Source: Lactarius indigo | Lineage: Eukaryota; Basidiomycota; Agaricomycetes; Russulales; Russulaceae | Reading direction: 5' to 3' | Assembly: GCA_025766275.1 (NCBI GenBank) | Contig: JAFKAC010000006.1 | Location: forward strand, 310,001 to 374,000 | DNA length: 64,000 nt | Part shown: positions 46,846 through 60,154 of the stretch, piece after piece | How the letters are laid out: every line of letters starts with the position of its first letter | Position numbering within the stretch: position 1 is the first letter of the stretch | Translations under genes and position numbers: made by a program | The notes under the pieces: model-generated | The model's database searches: none | What the model saw: the letters and a program-made list of their open reading frames with translations, nothing else | Told to the model about the DNA's origin: nothing

Positions 46846-48108
46846 TCAGAGGCGGATCACAGGTGGTCGAGGAAAGTCTCCGAGGTCTATCGTCCCTTCG
46901 CTCATTCCCGAAATACGGTTCGACAACGGAAACACTTCCGAAGAGCTCCCAGAAATCACGACGCGGGGAAGCGGCTTTTCGTCTCCTTCGCCGTCCGTGT
47001 CAGTGATCGCCCCGAGCGACACGATGATGCCACGTTTGAAATCCATACTACGAGTCTCCACCCTATGAAGCTCGTAATCGTCCTCAGATCCGCTGCTTTC
47101 TTCCAGTAGATGATGATACGCATGTGACCAGGCCCGAGGAGAGCGAAGAGACTTCGGTTTCTTCTGCTTCGCTTGCGTCCGAAAGCCCGTGCTCCCTCAT
47201 ACCGGGACGTGCCAGCACATCCAAAGTTTCTGTACCCGCGTGGAGCGCAAGTACTGCGGCAAGTTCAGACGACGCGAGCATACTCAGTTCTAGCCCATCA
47301 CCCATGGCTAAGCCAAGCGTGTTCCCGATGACTCGACTTGTACTGGGGCACCAATCTTGGTCGCATTGTGCGGGCCAATATCCCCGGCTTGAGGAGCGGA
47401 GTCGCCAAGATCCCGCTTATTAGTCTTGTTTTCGGGCGGCGCTTCAGGATCGGGCTGAGGGATACTTGGGACAGGATGTACCTCCGCCTTTGGGACCAAA
47501 GGCGAAGGAGCAAGGGCCCTCGCATGCGCCTCCCCACCTTCGCGTTCCTGTGGGCCAGCTTCGAACGCCGGTATCTCCCTCCATGTGCCCTTAGCCGGCG
47601 TGCCCCATGTCGAATCGTCGTACTCGACGAAAACAAAACCCAAGCTGTCTTCTTCCCGTCTCGTCCGCCACGGCCATCGGAACAGTGGTAAACGCTTCCG
47701 GTAGGCGAGGCGGCCGGCCACTATGCACAGTACCAGTCCCACGAGGGTGCAAACCACGATGAGCGCTATAGCGGTGGCGGACATACGATGGGGCGATATC
47801 TGTGTTTGTGGACGCAGGTCGGCGGCTATAGTGCTAGTGGCAGTGGGCGGGATGATGGAGGGGTGCAAATCAATGGTAGGGGTGTACAGCGGTGGCGGGC
47901 CATTGACCGCGGATGCAGATGTGATGACTAGTGGACTGCCTGGATTTTGGCGGGAGCGAAAGCGTCGTTGATGGGCGAAGGACACGCGGCGGAACGAGTA
48001 GCGGTGTAAGGGCCTTGCAATTCGGAGAGGCGACGAGGGAATGGGATGTGCAAAGGTAGAACCGCCCAGCGTATGATAGACCTCCTGACAGGAGTTTGTG
48101 GGGGCCAT
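46846..48108 (-). CDS. Single-pass membrane protein, function unknown
   Basis: The clear part runs from ATG 48108 to 47308 (266 codons). A Pro/Ser/Thr-rich N-terminal half is followed by one membrane span, IALIVVCTLVGLVLCIVAGRL, then a basic stretch (AYRKR, RWPWRTRREE) and an acidic/Pro-rich cytoplasmic tail, which is a type I-like layout, although no clear signal peptide is seen at the start. After the apparent stop at 47308 the same strand stays coding-like in other phases: GLAMGDGLELSMLASSELAA (47300-47230) and SSGSEDDYELHRVETRSMDF (47095-47030), ending at 46846. I infer one gene interrupted by two single-base frame changes; otherwise the product would end at 47308. Confidence 0.55.
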
Positions 48109-49426
48109 AGCCTGGCCGAGGGATAGATTGTGAGAGAAAGAAGTGAACAGATTGTGCCGATGAATGCATAACAGTCGAACAGGAAAAGGCAGGGCTAGCA
48201 GATTTTGGGGTCCGAGTCAGACCAGAGCCAATCGCCACTCGATTTCATTCCAGCGACCAGCCAAGGGCCCCTATCAACAGGGGTTCTAAGAATCGAAGAC
48301 CCGTCGTCTGAAAGCTCTACATGTCCTTCTTCCTCTTTCCAAGTACTTGTTACAGATTTGCGAACCAGGGAAACATAACGAGCGCGGACGGTCATAGTAA
48401 GGTAACCCTATGTCGGCTTTTCGGGCGAGCTCTACACCTTCCCGTGTTCTAGCACGGATGTGGAGCGGAGTTTCGGGGTGAAATTCTCGAAAGGAGGTGT
48501 AGAGGCAAGACTCGCAGGAGCGAGACAGCGGCGAGTGACCGGTGACCGAATCATGACAAGATGAGAGTAGATGGAGCCCATTCCGAACCGGCACAACTAA
48601 GTTACATATTCCATCCAGGAATGCAGGCGAGTCTCACGCGGTCGATCCCAGGCAACTCGGATGCATATGGACCATTTTTCGTTACGGCAAGTGGCCCAGC
48701 TTACACTTTGCCACGGATTACTAGGACGAGAACAAGAGTACTGTGATACGCTGAGTTGAATCGAGAACTTGAAAGTCAAGAAGTGAAGGAATGCGAAACC
48801 TCACCATGTGGTTTCACGAACTGTCCGTAAAGTGGCTTCTATACGTACAGAACAAGAAGGCATTTTGGAAATTCAAACTATGGAGACCACCGTCGCACCG
48901 CGTTACCACTTCCTCGATTACGGGACCACTGGACACTGCTGCCAGCGCATCCATGTGATCGGCCCGTGCCAGCCTCCAGTCTGGAGATGGAAATGTTGGA
49001 CTTCAATTCACTATCGTGTGATCATCTCGTGCTATTTGAATGCCCCCTTTTACCTGCTGCGTACGTCAGGACTTGGATTGCACTCTAGCACCCCAAGATC
49101 TATCTCTCCATCCAAACCTCAACATTGATAGTTTGTCAGCATAATATCCTTGGTCCAGGCGCGTTTCAGTGGAGCTTTCGGACCCGATTACTCCGTCCCA
49201 TCGGGAACATAGCTTGAGTGGCCCTGGGTCATTCAAGCTGTACCCAGTGCACTACTGTGTCGAGCACGGACGTCTGAAGCAACACTCGAGTGGACCATAT
49301 TTTTGGAGCGCGAAGTTTTTCTAATCCCGAGACGGATCTAGGCTTCTGTGCCGACCCCCTGGAGGCTTGCATTCCGGAGGCTGGCACTGAGGCTGGCATT
49401 GTTTGTAGATACTATGCTGGCTCCGG
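48109..49426. other. Intergenic stretch
   Basis: About 1.3 kb between the membrane-protein gene and the peroxidase promoter. Short frames on both strands have no motif support. Confidence 0.5.
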
Positions 49427-49436
49427 TATAAAAAGG
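49427..49436 (+). promoter_or_regulatory. Probable TATA box of the peroxidase gene
   Basis: TATAAAAAGG lies 91 bp upstream of the peroxidase ATG, a usual place for the TATA box of a highly regulated fungal secreted enzyme. Confidence 0.6.
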
Positions 49437-49526
49437 CCTCTTCTGCGTCCAATAAAATCAGAACGTTCTCGTTCTTCTCCCCTGAACAACCCGTCAGCGC
49501 CAACCCGTCAGCATTTGGACATTATA

Positions 49527-50847
<1,321 letters not shown>

Positions 50848-51138
50848 TCTCGGTACTTACCACTGAGCTTGTTAGTGTTCCGCTACACCCTTCCCGAAAC
50901 TTTCGACCCTTCCTGGCCCAGCGACCCCTGTACCCCCCGTGTGAGTACTACTCTAATTCTAGCTAACGTTGCGCTTAGAATTGTGCAGTCCAACTTGAGG
51001 ATGAAATTGGTTTCGTGGGTTGTTGGGATGATATTTTTTGCTTAATGTATACCAATGTGATTGTGTGATCAGAGCACATGACCAGATCAATGACATCAAT
51101 TTAAATCTTTGTGTGCTGCCACTGCTCTATTCGTTACC

Positions 51139-53791
51139 ATGATCTCACAGGAGGATTCGGCCAACCGTGAAAAGCAGCCTGATGGTCAAGTGTCCATAGC
51201 ACCACTGGCTCCGCCGTCATCTCCACCCACATTGCCAGATTCAGACGCAGGCCTTGCACGAGCATGGTCCTAGATTCGCTTCTTACATCGCCGAATTCCC
51301 AAAAGACCCTGAAAATCGACCTTGATGCGTCCCCCGAACAACTTATTCATAAAAATGAGGACGAGCTGCCGCCTGAGGAAACCCGCGAGTCGTCGAAAGC
51401 ACCACTGGGAAGCGAGGAGCCAACCAACTCAGCGCCTTCACAATCTGGGATCCCTACTCCAATCGCCTGTCAACCCCCGTTCCGACTCGGAGGAACACCA
51501 CGCTTCTCCACTCGACGAACTTCTTTCCCCGACGACCACACCTGCTGCTGGGACCCAGTCTTTTGTGCGGGACTCGGTCGCAGAATCAGACTTTGGCGAA
51601 GTTCGACTCGACGACGACGAGCGTTTCTCCACCGTGTCTCTCAATGCCGCAACTGCTCGCGGCAGCACAGTTGCGATTAAATCTCCCATCCACGAGAAGG
51701 CACCAAAGCTGTGGGAGGAAGAGGAACCTCCACTTGCGCCTTCTGAGATCTCCTGGTACCTCCGTGCGCGCTTCACTTCTGTTGCAAAGGCTCGGAAACG
51801 ACGCCGCGCCATCGCGAAGGAGTTTGGACGGACAACACAAATTGCAGGAGGTGTTTGAACGAGCGCAACGAGATAGCAAAGACTTAGAAGGGGAACTGGC
51901 CAGCGTTGATTGGGGTGAGTACCTTTCTGCTTTATTCGTGAAACGGCTTTGATTAAGCTGTGTATAGCGTTCTGGGGCTCCGTCGTGTCAGGTGCACGCA
52001 CTTCGACTCACCGTAGTCCTTCTCCTCATCCTGGCCCGTAGATTACCAGAGCTTCGCTTCGGAGAATGCGGAGAAGCTCGCGCGCGCGATCGAAAAGGGT
52101 ATACCGAGCAACCTTCGCGGGATGGTGTGGCAACTCATGTGATTGACATCCGCACTTTCTGGTATTGTGTTCTAATTGCCATGCAGGTCGGCATCGAAGG
52201 ATCCAGAAATGGAGGCGACATACTTGAAGATGTTGAAGGAGACGAGCCCTCACGAAAAAGCCATCATGCGCGACCTTGGCCGGTGAGCGACCTGGTTATC
52301 AATCGTATAGGGTTTGCGCTGATTGAACCAGCACCTTCCCACAGCACGAATTTTTCACGGATGGTCAAGGAATTGGGCAAGAAAATCTATTCAACGTTCT
52401 AAAGGCATACTCGATGTGCGTTACTCCATATCGTGTTGTTCAATCACTTCACCTGATTAGGAAGATATGATCCGCAAGTGGGATATTGCCAAGGCCTGCC
52501 GTTCGTAGTCGCGGTCTTGTTGCTCAATGTATGTGGATCGGTGTACTTGCGGAGTCGTCATTTGCTCACCTGCCCTAGATGCCAGACGAGGAAGCGTTTT
52601 GCTTGCTCGTTAGAATAATGCACTCCTATGACTTACGGGGGCATTTCTTACCCGAGATGCCCAAGCTGCAATTGCGCCTTGTGAGTTGCTGACTTGTCTA
52701 TCAGAACGCAGAGTACTCATACGTTTGGGGTGGTGTTTAGTTCCAAGTGAGGAATTCATGTCTCGCGCCATCCGATCTTGCTGATGGAAAACGCTTGCCC
52801 ACCAGTTCGACCGACTAGTAGAAGAAATACTCCCAGTCTTGCATGTCCACTTTCTCCGGCAAGGCGTGAAATCGAGCATGTATTGCTCACAATGGTTCCT
52901 TACACTGTTTTCCTACCGGTCAAAAACCAAAACTGCTTGATTGCAAACCATGTCCTGTTCTAACATCCTCCACAGGTTTCCTTTGGACATTGTCTTTCGA
53001 ATATTCGACAACTGTCTTGCGAGCGGAATCGAGGCGATATTTGGGTTCGCTATCTCCCTCCTTCAGAAGAATGAGGCGAGGCTACTATCATTGAAGTTCG
53101 ACGAACTAGTTGCATTGCTCAACATTGGCATTGTCGACACGTACAAGGTCGGTTACAAATTTCTGAAGTCGAGCTTTTACAAATACGAGAACAGCTTCCG
53201 GTGCCTGAGGGTGAGAAAGCTACGTACCGCGTTGACGACTTTGTGAACGATGCGATGTCTCTGCGGATCACGCCATTCATGCTCGACTCATACACTCATG
53301 AGTACAGCGAGATGATACGTGCACGGGAAGCGCACGCCGCAGAGATGGACGCACTGCGTAATCACAACCGTCAGTTATCTGCACAAATGTGCGTCCCCAA
53401 TATTCTCTCTAGGGCCTCGATGATTTTGACTTATCGCTGCCACGTAGCAATTCGTTGGAAGCAAACTTGGCAGCGTTGAATCAGGAGCACGTTGGTGCAT
53501 TGGTACGTATCGCGCCTGCAACTGTTATGATAACGCTCAAGTACGGATAGAACGAGCTCGTCCGAGCGCGATTACAGAACGAAGAGCTCGAAGGCGAGCT
53601 CGTACGTTATAAACTCTTGTGCGTGTGCCTCTTCCGGACGACTCAATCCCTTTTTAATACTGAGATTAACATCCAGATACGCAGAAGCGGTACATAAGAC
53701 AGAGGACGCAATGTCATCGCATCGCGTGTCGAGTACACCCAGTGTAAAGGGGAACAAGCGCCCCAGTCTGTCGAGCCTACTTTCTCGATGA
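51139..53791 (+). CDS. TBC-domain Rab GTPase-activating protein (GYP5/EVI5-like)
   Basis: A Ser/Pro/Glu-rich N-terminus, then the TBC domain: WAFWGSVVSDYQSFA, AIEKGIPSNLRGMVWQLM (the IP-x-x-x-R-x-x-W motif with the arginine finger), GIGQENLFNVLKAYS, YDPQVGYCQGLPFVV (the YCQG glutamine finger), PDEEAFCLLVRIMHSYDLRG, MYCSQWFLTLFSYRFPLDIV and RIFDNCLASG. A coiled-coil tail follows (EYSEMIRAREAHAAEMDAL; NELVRARLQNEELEGELVRY). These proteins stimulate GTP hydrolysis by Rab GTPases in membrane traffic. There are about 13 introns, including a 6-nt microexon at 52741-52746. In the N-terminal part the frame changes near 51255, near 51455-51461 and at 51826 (extra base), so the first 230 residues are less certain than the TBC domain. 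Confidence 0.9.
52741..52746 (+). other. 6-nt microexon (TTCCAA, Phe-Gln) in the TBC gene
   Basis: Between LQLRL (ends 52680) and FDRLVEEILP (from 52806) the family pattern requires RLFQFDRL. Introns 52681-52740 (60 nt) and 52747-52805 (59 nt), both GT-AG and both phase 0, leave exactly TTC CAA. Confidence 0.75.
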
Positions 53792-54351
53792 CTTTTTGGG
53801 AATGCATTAGATCGCGGACAGTTCGGACAGGGTCACATCTTGAAGGGATTCCTGTGGAGTTGCAGGTGACCGCTACAATACGGATGGGGAAGGTAACATG
53901 TTGTCCAGTTATACCCGCACTCGTCGGAAGCATCCTCCGACACTGCCTCCGTTATCTCTGTAACTAGGGCAATAGTAGAATTGAGATAAATGGAAGAACG
54001 GGGCGAGGATAATAGAAGCAGTCCATTGAAAGGAGTGTGGTATTAGTCCGATAGGAATGAAAAATACCCAAAAGAGAGTATAGCAACATGAAGCGCCCAA
54101 GTCAACGTGGTGCTAGGACCATCGAAACGATCGAACGCAGGTAGTCTACTGAGATCGAGCAGTCGGCACTGCACCCCTTATCCGTGTTCTGCCATCCGTA
54201 AGTGTCTCTGTGATGACTGGGCTAGCCGCAGGGCGAAACTTGTGCTGCTTTGAGTATCTTTGGGGGCGATGTAGTCAGTACCCCGTCCTAGCATCGTGCA
54301 AAGGAGTGCTGTGCATACCTGTGAGCATGTACGACCTGTGAACGGGCTCCC
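53792..54351. other. Intergenic stretch between convergent genes
   Basis: A 560-bp spacer between the 3' ends of the TBC gene and the 70-aa gene. Nothing coding seen. Confidence 0.5.
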
Positions 54352-54564
54352 TTAGTGCATAGAGGCGCGCAGCGAGAAGGACAGCCAGAACATGACGACG
54401 ATGAATAAGATGAGCAGCGCACGCTTCCACCAGGAAGGTGTAGGTGGATTGAAGCGCGGATCCTGCGCAAGTTGGATATGCTCTGCGATGTGCCTGCGGC
54501 TGTTTGTGGGTCGCTCCTCATCGTAGTCGTCGCTAGGGAGAGCCTGATATGGAGCGGAGGACAT
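54352..54564 (-). CDS. Small single-span membrane protein (70 aa)
   Basis: One intronless frame from ATG 54564 to the stop at 54352. The N-terminal 45 residues are polar (SSAPYQALPSDDYDEERPT); near the end comes PTPSWWKRALLILFIVVMFW followed by LSFSLRASMH, a tail-anchor-like hydrophobic segment preceded by two Trp and a basic pair. I do not recognise a family. The layout of acidic head, PWWKR boundary and C-terminal span looks functional rather than random. It is divergent from the RING gene; their start codons lie about 410 bp apart. Confidence 0.6.
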   Translation of the reverse strand: MSSAPYQALPSDDYDEERPTNSRRHIAEHIQLAQDPRFNPPTPSWWKRALLILFIVVMFWLSFSLRASMH

Positions 54565-54975
54565 GGCGGTAGAGAATAAGGTGGATTAAGTAAGCAGGGG
54601 GGGAGAGAGATGTCTGTATTGTACTAACGATGGGGTTGATTGGGGAAACACTTAATTTGAGTGATCTGCGTCTATGGTGTCTTTGCCCTTGTAGACGCAC
54701 AGCCCGGTGCCCAACGCGTGTACAGTTCGAGGCCGTGGCGCCCACTCTACACGTCGACACCACATCTGCCTCCAGCCGAGCCCACTCGACGAGTGAATCC
54801 CGTCCTAATCGTTTGTCGTTTTTGGCGCACCGCCTTAAGCCCGTTCAGGTCATCTCCACCCTCCTCTTGCCAGTTCAGGCGCCTTCTCACACAGATAATT
54901 GAATCAACAGCGCTCTTTCTGTTCTGTTGTCCTAGGGTCACACAACGAATACCCCGGCTTTTCACACCTCTCACT

Positions 54976-57177
54976 ATGCCAGCGAGTCCGGTCCTATCTT
55001 TGCCACAGTCCTCAAGAATCGAGTCCACACATAACCATCCACTTACAGAAGCAGCAGATACGCCCGAACATCCCCAACCAGGAACGATTCCGATCCTTCC
55101 CATACCTGGGGTACAGGAGCGGTCTGCTACCCTCGAATCCTTGCTCGAAGCCTTGAACCGAGCTTCCATGTCAGAGAATAATTCTATACCGTTACCCCCC
55201 CGCGCAAGCGACCTACCGTCCCCAGGAGCCTCACGGTCACCGGCACGTCCTCCCTGATCCCGTTATTGCGGGGCCGAACCCTCCTATGGCAGTTCTGCCT
55301 CCCAGCACTCCCGGAAACCAACGTCAACCGAGACTCTCCATCGCGGGCCGTATTCTCGTGTTTTTCGGCTACGGCCGCAATAACAGAGCGCGTAAAGAGC
55401 TCGTGTCCGTTATCTGGGCACTGACGGTCGACTTCTCCCAAGTGAGTTATATCCACTCACTCTATGTCCTCCCTAGTGCAACGTGTTGTCTCATTTCCGA
55501 CGACAGATCGTCGCGATCATCACCCTCCTGACCATTCTCGACGCACACCAAGAGTCCCATTACATCTAATCTGAACGAGTGGGACGCGTGTGGCAAGCCA
55601 CTAGGCATTTGGAACGCTCTTTGGGTCGTCCGGCTCTCCCTCGATGTCTGGCTCAGTATATGGAGGTGGTCCCGTGAGCGCACGAAGCGCCTCCAGGACG
55701 AAAGGTAGGCACCTCCGGCTTGACCCTTTCCAGCGCTCCACACTTACACACCATGCACAGCACTGGCCATGCGAATGCCGATGGGGAAGCCCAGACACGC
55801 ACCTATCCGAATGTCCCGCCTCCAGGTGGAAGGAGACACGGGCCCTGCCGCGCAAAGAAGCGCAGATAACCCGTCCGGGGGGCCGTCGCAACCTACCCCG
55901 ACGCCCTATCCGAGGATCTATGCCAGGTCCGTGTTGCACATCGCTTGGTTTTACTCCCCCCTCTAAGCGTGCGCATCGCACATCGCGCCGATCCGACGAC
56001 GTACCGATAGGTTATCGCTCCTGGGCTCTACCTTCACACTCGTTTGGTTCGTGCTTTCCCAAATATTCGTGTACAGTTCGACAAATACCTGCCGCCATTC
56101 ATCACCACATCTTTGGTGGTTAACTTTTGGAGTGCTCAGCGTGATGTATCTCATGATCCTCGAGGTCGTCCTCGTCGCGATCCTCGTCTTTGTTGTCGGG
56201 CCCATTCTATTCGTGCGCCTTTTCCAATCTCTTATGCTACCTCCTCTTGGGTTGGCTGACACAGTGTAGCTGTTTTGGAGCATCCTCCTGCTCTGCCTCG
56301 GCCGGCACCCATCACAAAATCCTCATCACTTCACACCCGACATTGGCCAAGTCCCTCGCTCCGTCGTCGACAAACTCCCTCTGGTGCTTTACATCCCTCC
56401 GCCACCGGACCAGCCCCCAAAGCCAGTCTCGTTCCCATCGAACCTACATACATATCCGCCCAAATCGCCAGACCCGCCTCGCCGTTTCGCTTTCTTCCGA
56501 CGCAGGGGCTCCTCGCCGGGCGGTGCGACGAAGACTGGCAGCTGGGAAGGGGGGACCCTAAGCGACCGCTCACGTGGGAAGATAACTGGGAGAGGGGCGA
56601 GTACCCGTTCGTGCAGCTGGACGGTCACCGAGCGTCGTGCGCGATTTGCCTGCTCGACTTTCAAGAACCGAAGCGCGTTGGGGGCGTGGGTGTCTCGAAG
56701 ACAGTGGAGGACAAGACAGATTCGGAAGCACAGGCGGCGGCGGAAAACGGGGCAGAAGCGGCGGCGGCAGAAAACGAGGCGATCGATGGACAGGATGAAG
56801 AAGATGAAGTGGAGGAAGTGGGCGGTGACGTCACTGAGCAGACGACCACGCCTGTCTCGCTGAATGGCGACAACTTGCGGCTGCAGGATGCAGGCCAAGG
56901 CGCACAGCCTTTACGGTTGCTAAAATGTGGACACGTCTTTCACGTCAGTCACACCCTCTTTTTTTTTTTTTCTCCTTGAGAGCGTTTACTTACCATCGCT
57001 GCCGGCAACAGAAAACATGCGTGGACCCATGGCTCCTCGATGTATCGGGACGTTGTCCAGTGTGTCAGCGACCTGTACGCGGGAGCGAACCTGAAGAGAC
57101 GACGGCAGGTACGAACCAAGACGCGCGTCCTTCACGCAGGCGGTGGTTCCGAAGAAGCAGGCGGAGAGGACCCGCAT
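54976..57177 (+). CDS. Multi-span RING-H2 protein, probable membrane E3 ubiquitin ligase
   Basis: Start MPASPVLSLPQSSRIE. A Pro-rich N-terminus leads to four hydrophobic spans: ELVSVIWALTVDFSQIVAII, IWNALWVVRLSLDVWLSIW, LLGSTFTLVWFVLSQIFVYS and VMYLMILEVVLVAILVFVVG. A cytoplasmic Pro-rich linker precedes the RING-H2 finger: CAICLLDF, an acidic insert of about 80 residues, LKCGHVFH, KTCVDPWL and CPVCQRPV (C3H2C3). The last RING intron (from 56945) separates GHVFH from KTCVDPWL. RING-H2 proteins recruit E2 enzymes to ubiquitinate targets; the substrate is unknown. The frame shifts at the C-run 55195-55201, at 55561, at 55828 and near 56520 (the last is -1), so the exact protein cannot be written from this sequence. 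Confidence 0.8.
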
Positions 57178-57946
57178 AATCGTGCATGACCCACTACAGT
57201 ACCGAGTTGCTTGTTCTACGACTTGAGTTTTGATTTCATGAACAAATACAGTTGTCTCGTCGTGACGTAATCTTCTTCCGAGCGATTGCCGTACAGCTGC
57301 TCAAAGTAGTGCCGACAGCGACGACAGTTTCCGATAGTCATTTCGCGTTGTCACGTACCTTCCTGTGATGCCTGATGGACACGCAATCTCCTCTGGCTGA
57401 GAGTTCTACCGTGACATCATTCTCCGACAGTTTGATCAAAAATAAACAGGTCAAGGAACAGGCCCAATATATACAGTACTGGCAAATATTATTTCTTCTT
57501 TTAAAAACAAGACCACAATAGTAGGGGTGTCCTTTGTGCAGCATCGATCAAGCACAATACTGACTTAAGAGTGGTTGCCGTCACAGATTTTCGGCCCAGC
57601 CGTTTTTCCAACGCCTCGGTCAACGCCTCGGTCAACACCCCGGAGATTGACACTGGGTTCCCCGAAGAAATCTCATTACGCAATCTATTGACGCCCCGAC
57701 GATGACCAACAACCACCACCCCGCACTATGTAGATTTCCTGCATTGGTCGAGGACATGATTTCTCATCATTTGCGCCGAGGGACTCTCCCCTTTTCCGAT
57801 ATCCTTAAGAACTCAGAGAGGCTCCAGAGGCATTCCCCAATTTCGATAAAGTCCGGATAAACCAAAGAAGGAACTAGCTAAACACGTTCTCGATCCCCTT
57901 AGGAAACCTCATCGTCTGCTACCTCTTCGCGTCTGCACAACTTCCC
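57178..57946. other. Intergenic stretch
   Basis: About 770 bp. It includes a short direct repeat, CGCCTCGGTCAA twice in tandem (about 57613-57636). No gene supported. Confidence 0.5.
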
Positions 57947-57953
57947 TATATAA
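57947..57953 (+). promoter_or_regulatory. Possible TATA box of the SNG1-like gene
   Basis: TATATAA 41 bp upstream of the ATG at 57994. The distance allows only a very short leader, so this is tentative. Confidence 0.35.
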
Positions 57954-57993
57954 CGGTCTACGCCAACTCTAACTCTGCTTATCGTCACCCGGT

Positions 57994-59911
57994 ATGGATG
58001 CCAGCCGCGTATCGCTCTCCCAGTCTCCGTCTCCATTCAAATTGTCCATACATGATAGGGGAGAGCAGCCGCCCTCGCAAAAGACAACAGTCAAGCCGCC
58101 TTTGCCATGGTTCACAGAGAGCTACTTCTCGCATGAACCTGCGACCGCTGCTGCCCGAAAGGCCTACATCATCATCCTCACCTCGGGAGGCGTTATGCTT
58201 ATCCTGTTCGCCCTTGCCGTGTTGTCCATATACTGGGGGTCACTTTGGCACACCCCCACACACGCCCATAACCTCAACGGCTGGGTTGTGGTAAGTCTCA
58301 GCGCCCTATCTTCTTCAGATCTCGTCTAATCTGCGGTGCCGCTACGTTGACAGGACTTCGATGGAAGTGACGTGGGCCAGTTCGTCTCACGCGCAGTGCT
58401 CGCAAGTAGCGGAAGCCCGACTACGATCACGTGGAGCGCAATTCCTGCGAACTCGTTTCCGAATGGAGCGCAGGACCTCGAGAACGCAGTTGTGCAGAAT
58501 AAGGCTTGGGCTATCATTGCCAGTATGTTGTTTCTTCGATGTGGTGCTTCGTTTCTCTAATGCCACTGCCTGCTACCCCAGTCAATTCCAACGCGACAGA
58601 AACGTTGAACGCAGCGGTCGTTGCTGCAGACGGTGCCTATACCCCGAGCCACGCAGTCACTGTATATGTCATAGAAGCTCGCAACGAAAATGCATAGTAC
58701 GTTGTTATGTCTATCTTGTTCGACTCGCCCTTACATTCGTTCCAGCCGCGCCATCATCCACCCAAATGTGAGCCTCTTATTAGGTTTGCCTTATTACCTA
58801 GAGTGACCCTTGTCCCGCAGATTGAGACGGTACTCGGTGGTGCAACGGAATCCTTCAATACGCAGTACATTCCGACCATCCCTGGAAGAACGTCTAATCT
58901 GACAACCCTCCTCGTCAATGCGCCGGCGCTCGTTTCACAACCCATCGCGTACACCATAGTTAACACACGGCCGTTCGATGTACCTGTGGCCGCCGCGGTC
59001 GAATTTGTAGGACTGATCTACATGCTCATCCTTTCGGTGCGCTTCTGTGCAATCGTCGTCAGAGACTTCGGCAAGCTCACTCGGGGAGTACAGTTTGTTG
59101 TGACCGCGATGCATTACGGTGCACGTACCGATGTGACACATCTTGAAGATCGACTCACATTCCCATGGCTAATTGCCATCCGCATTGTTAACCCCACCAT
59201 CATCTATTTCTTCGTCTCGGTATGTTTATCTTATACCTTTCGACGTCCCGCCCACTCATTTCACTGGCAGTGCTTCTTCTGCCTACTAAGCCTTGCGTTC
59301 CAAGTACCCTTCAATAGATAGTAGGTCCCTTGATATGCTTCTTGCATACCGGCACTAACTGCAGTTTCTTCAGCCATGGCAGCTCGGGCTTCGTGATTTA
59401 TTGGATGATGTCCTGGCTGGCGAATGTGCGCAGGTCGGAGGCGCGTTGGAATCAATGATAACGATATTGACGCCACGCTTCATCCCCTTCTTCCTCCTCC
59501 TCTGGATTATTGGTGCGTCTTCCTGCAACGTGGCCAGTCAGGTCTTCGTTGGCTGACGCGTATGTCAATCGTCGCAGTGAACGTCTCGGTGTGCAATTTC
59601 CCGATACCGTTACTTCCTGGTATCTACCACTACGGATACGCCATGCCGTTCTACAACGTTCAGCAAACCGTCCGGACCCTCTTATTCGGTACACGTGACC
59701 AGAGTGCGTCTTGTTGTGTTCGACAGTTCAGCGGTCTTCTGACATCGATTTTTGTACAGTGGGGCTCAACTTCGGAGTCCAGGTCGCGTGGATAGTCATC
59801 TCGTGGTTCACGCTGACGCTGTTCCAATATATTAAGCGACGCCAGTCGATTCGCACGCATAGAGCAGTGATTGGTGCTGATGCCAATGGGTCTACGTCAG
59901 AAAAGGCATGA
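57994..59911 (+). CDS. SNG1-family (DUF3533) membrane protein
   Basis: Start MDASRVSLSQSPSPFKLS; PWFTESYFSHEPATAAARKA precedes the first span (YIIILTSGGVMLILFALAVL, then IYWGSLW). The long outer loop has WSAIPANSFPN, AVVQNKAWAII and TESFNTQYIPTIPG. C-terminal spans include AAAVEFVGLIYMLILSVRFC, IRIVNPTIIYFFVS, SGFVIYWMMSWL, TPRFIPFFLLLWIIVNVSVC and VQVAWIVISWFTLTLFQYIK, with the family-typical YHYGYAMPFYNVQQTVRTLL. Yeast Sng1 confers nitrosoguanidine resistance and affects lipid asymmetry of the plasma membrane; the exact role here is inferred from the family. A base seems to be missing near 59419-59421. About seven introns; the last (after TRDQ) keeps the frame to the stop at 59911. Confidence 0.88.
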
Positions 59912-60154
59912 AGATAGGATCTGAGGCTATTGGTCTTCTTACTATACATTTTCCTAAATTTTTTGGGCATGGGCACGGGTAGCAGAATAGTTCGTTTCGG
60001 TACAGTGAAAGTCACGGTCATGGTGATTTGGATGTCAAGTTCTCACGACTCCCGACCAATGACATTTGCATGATTCGTCTCGTCTATTCGCTTCGCCTGA
60101 CTTAAGTTCACTCAGGCTACTGCCTCACACCTCCGTGCTCACCCCACGCCCATC

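Noticed and set aside
57613..57636. Tandem CGCCTCGGTCAA repeat as a regulatory array
   Set aside because: Only two copies; too short to support any claim.
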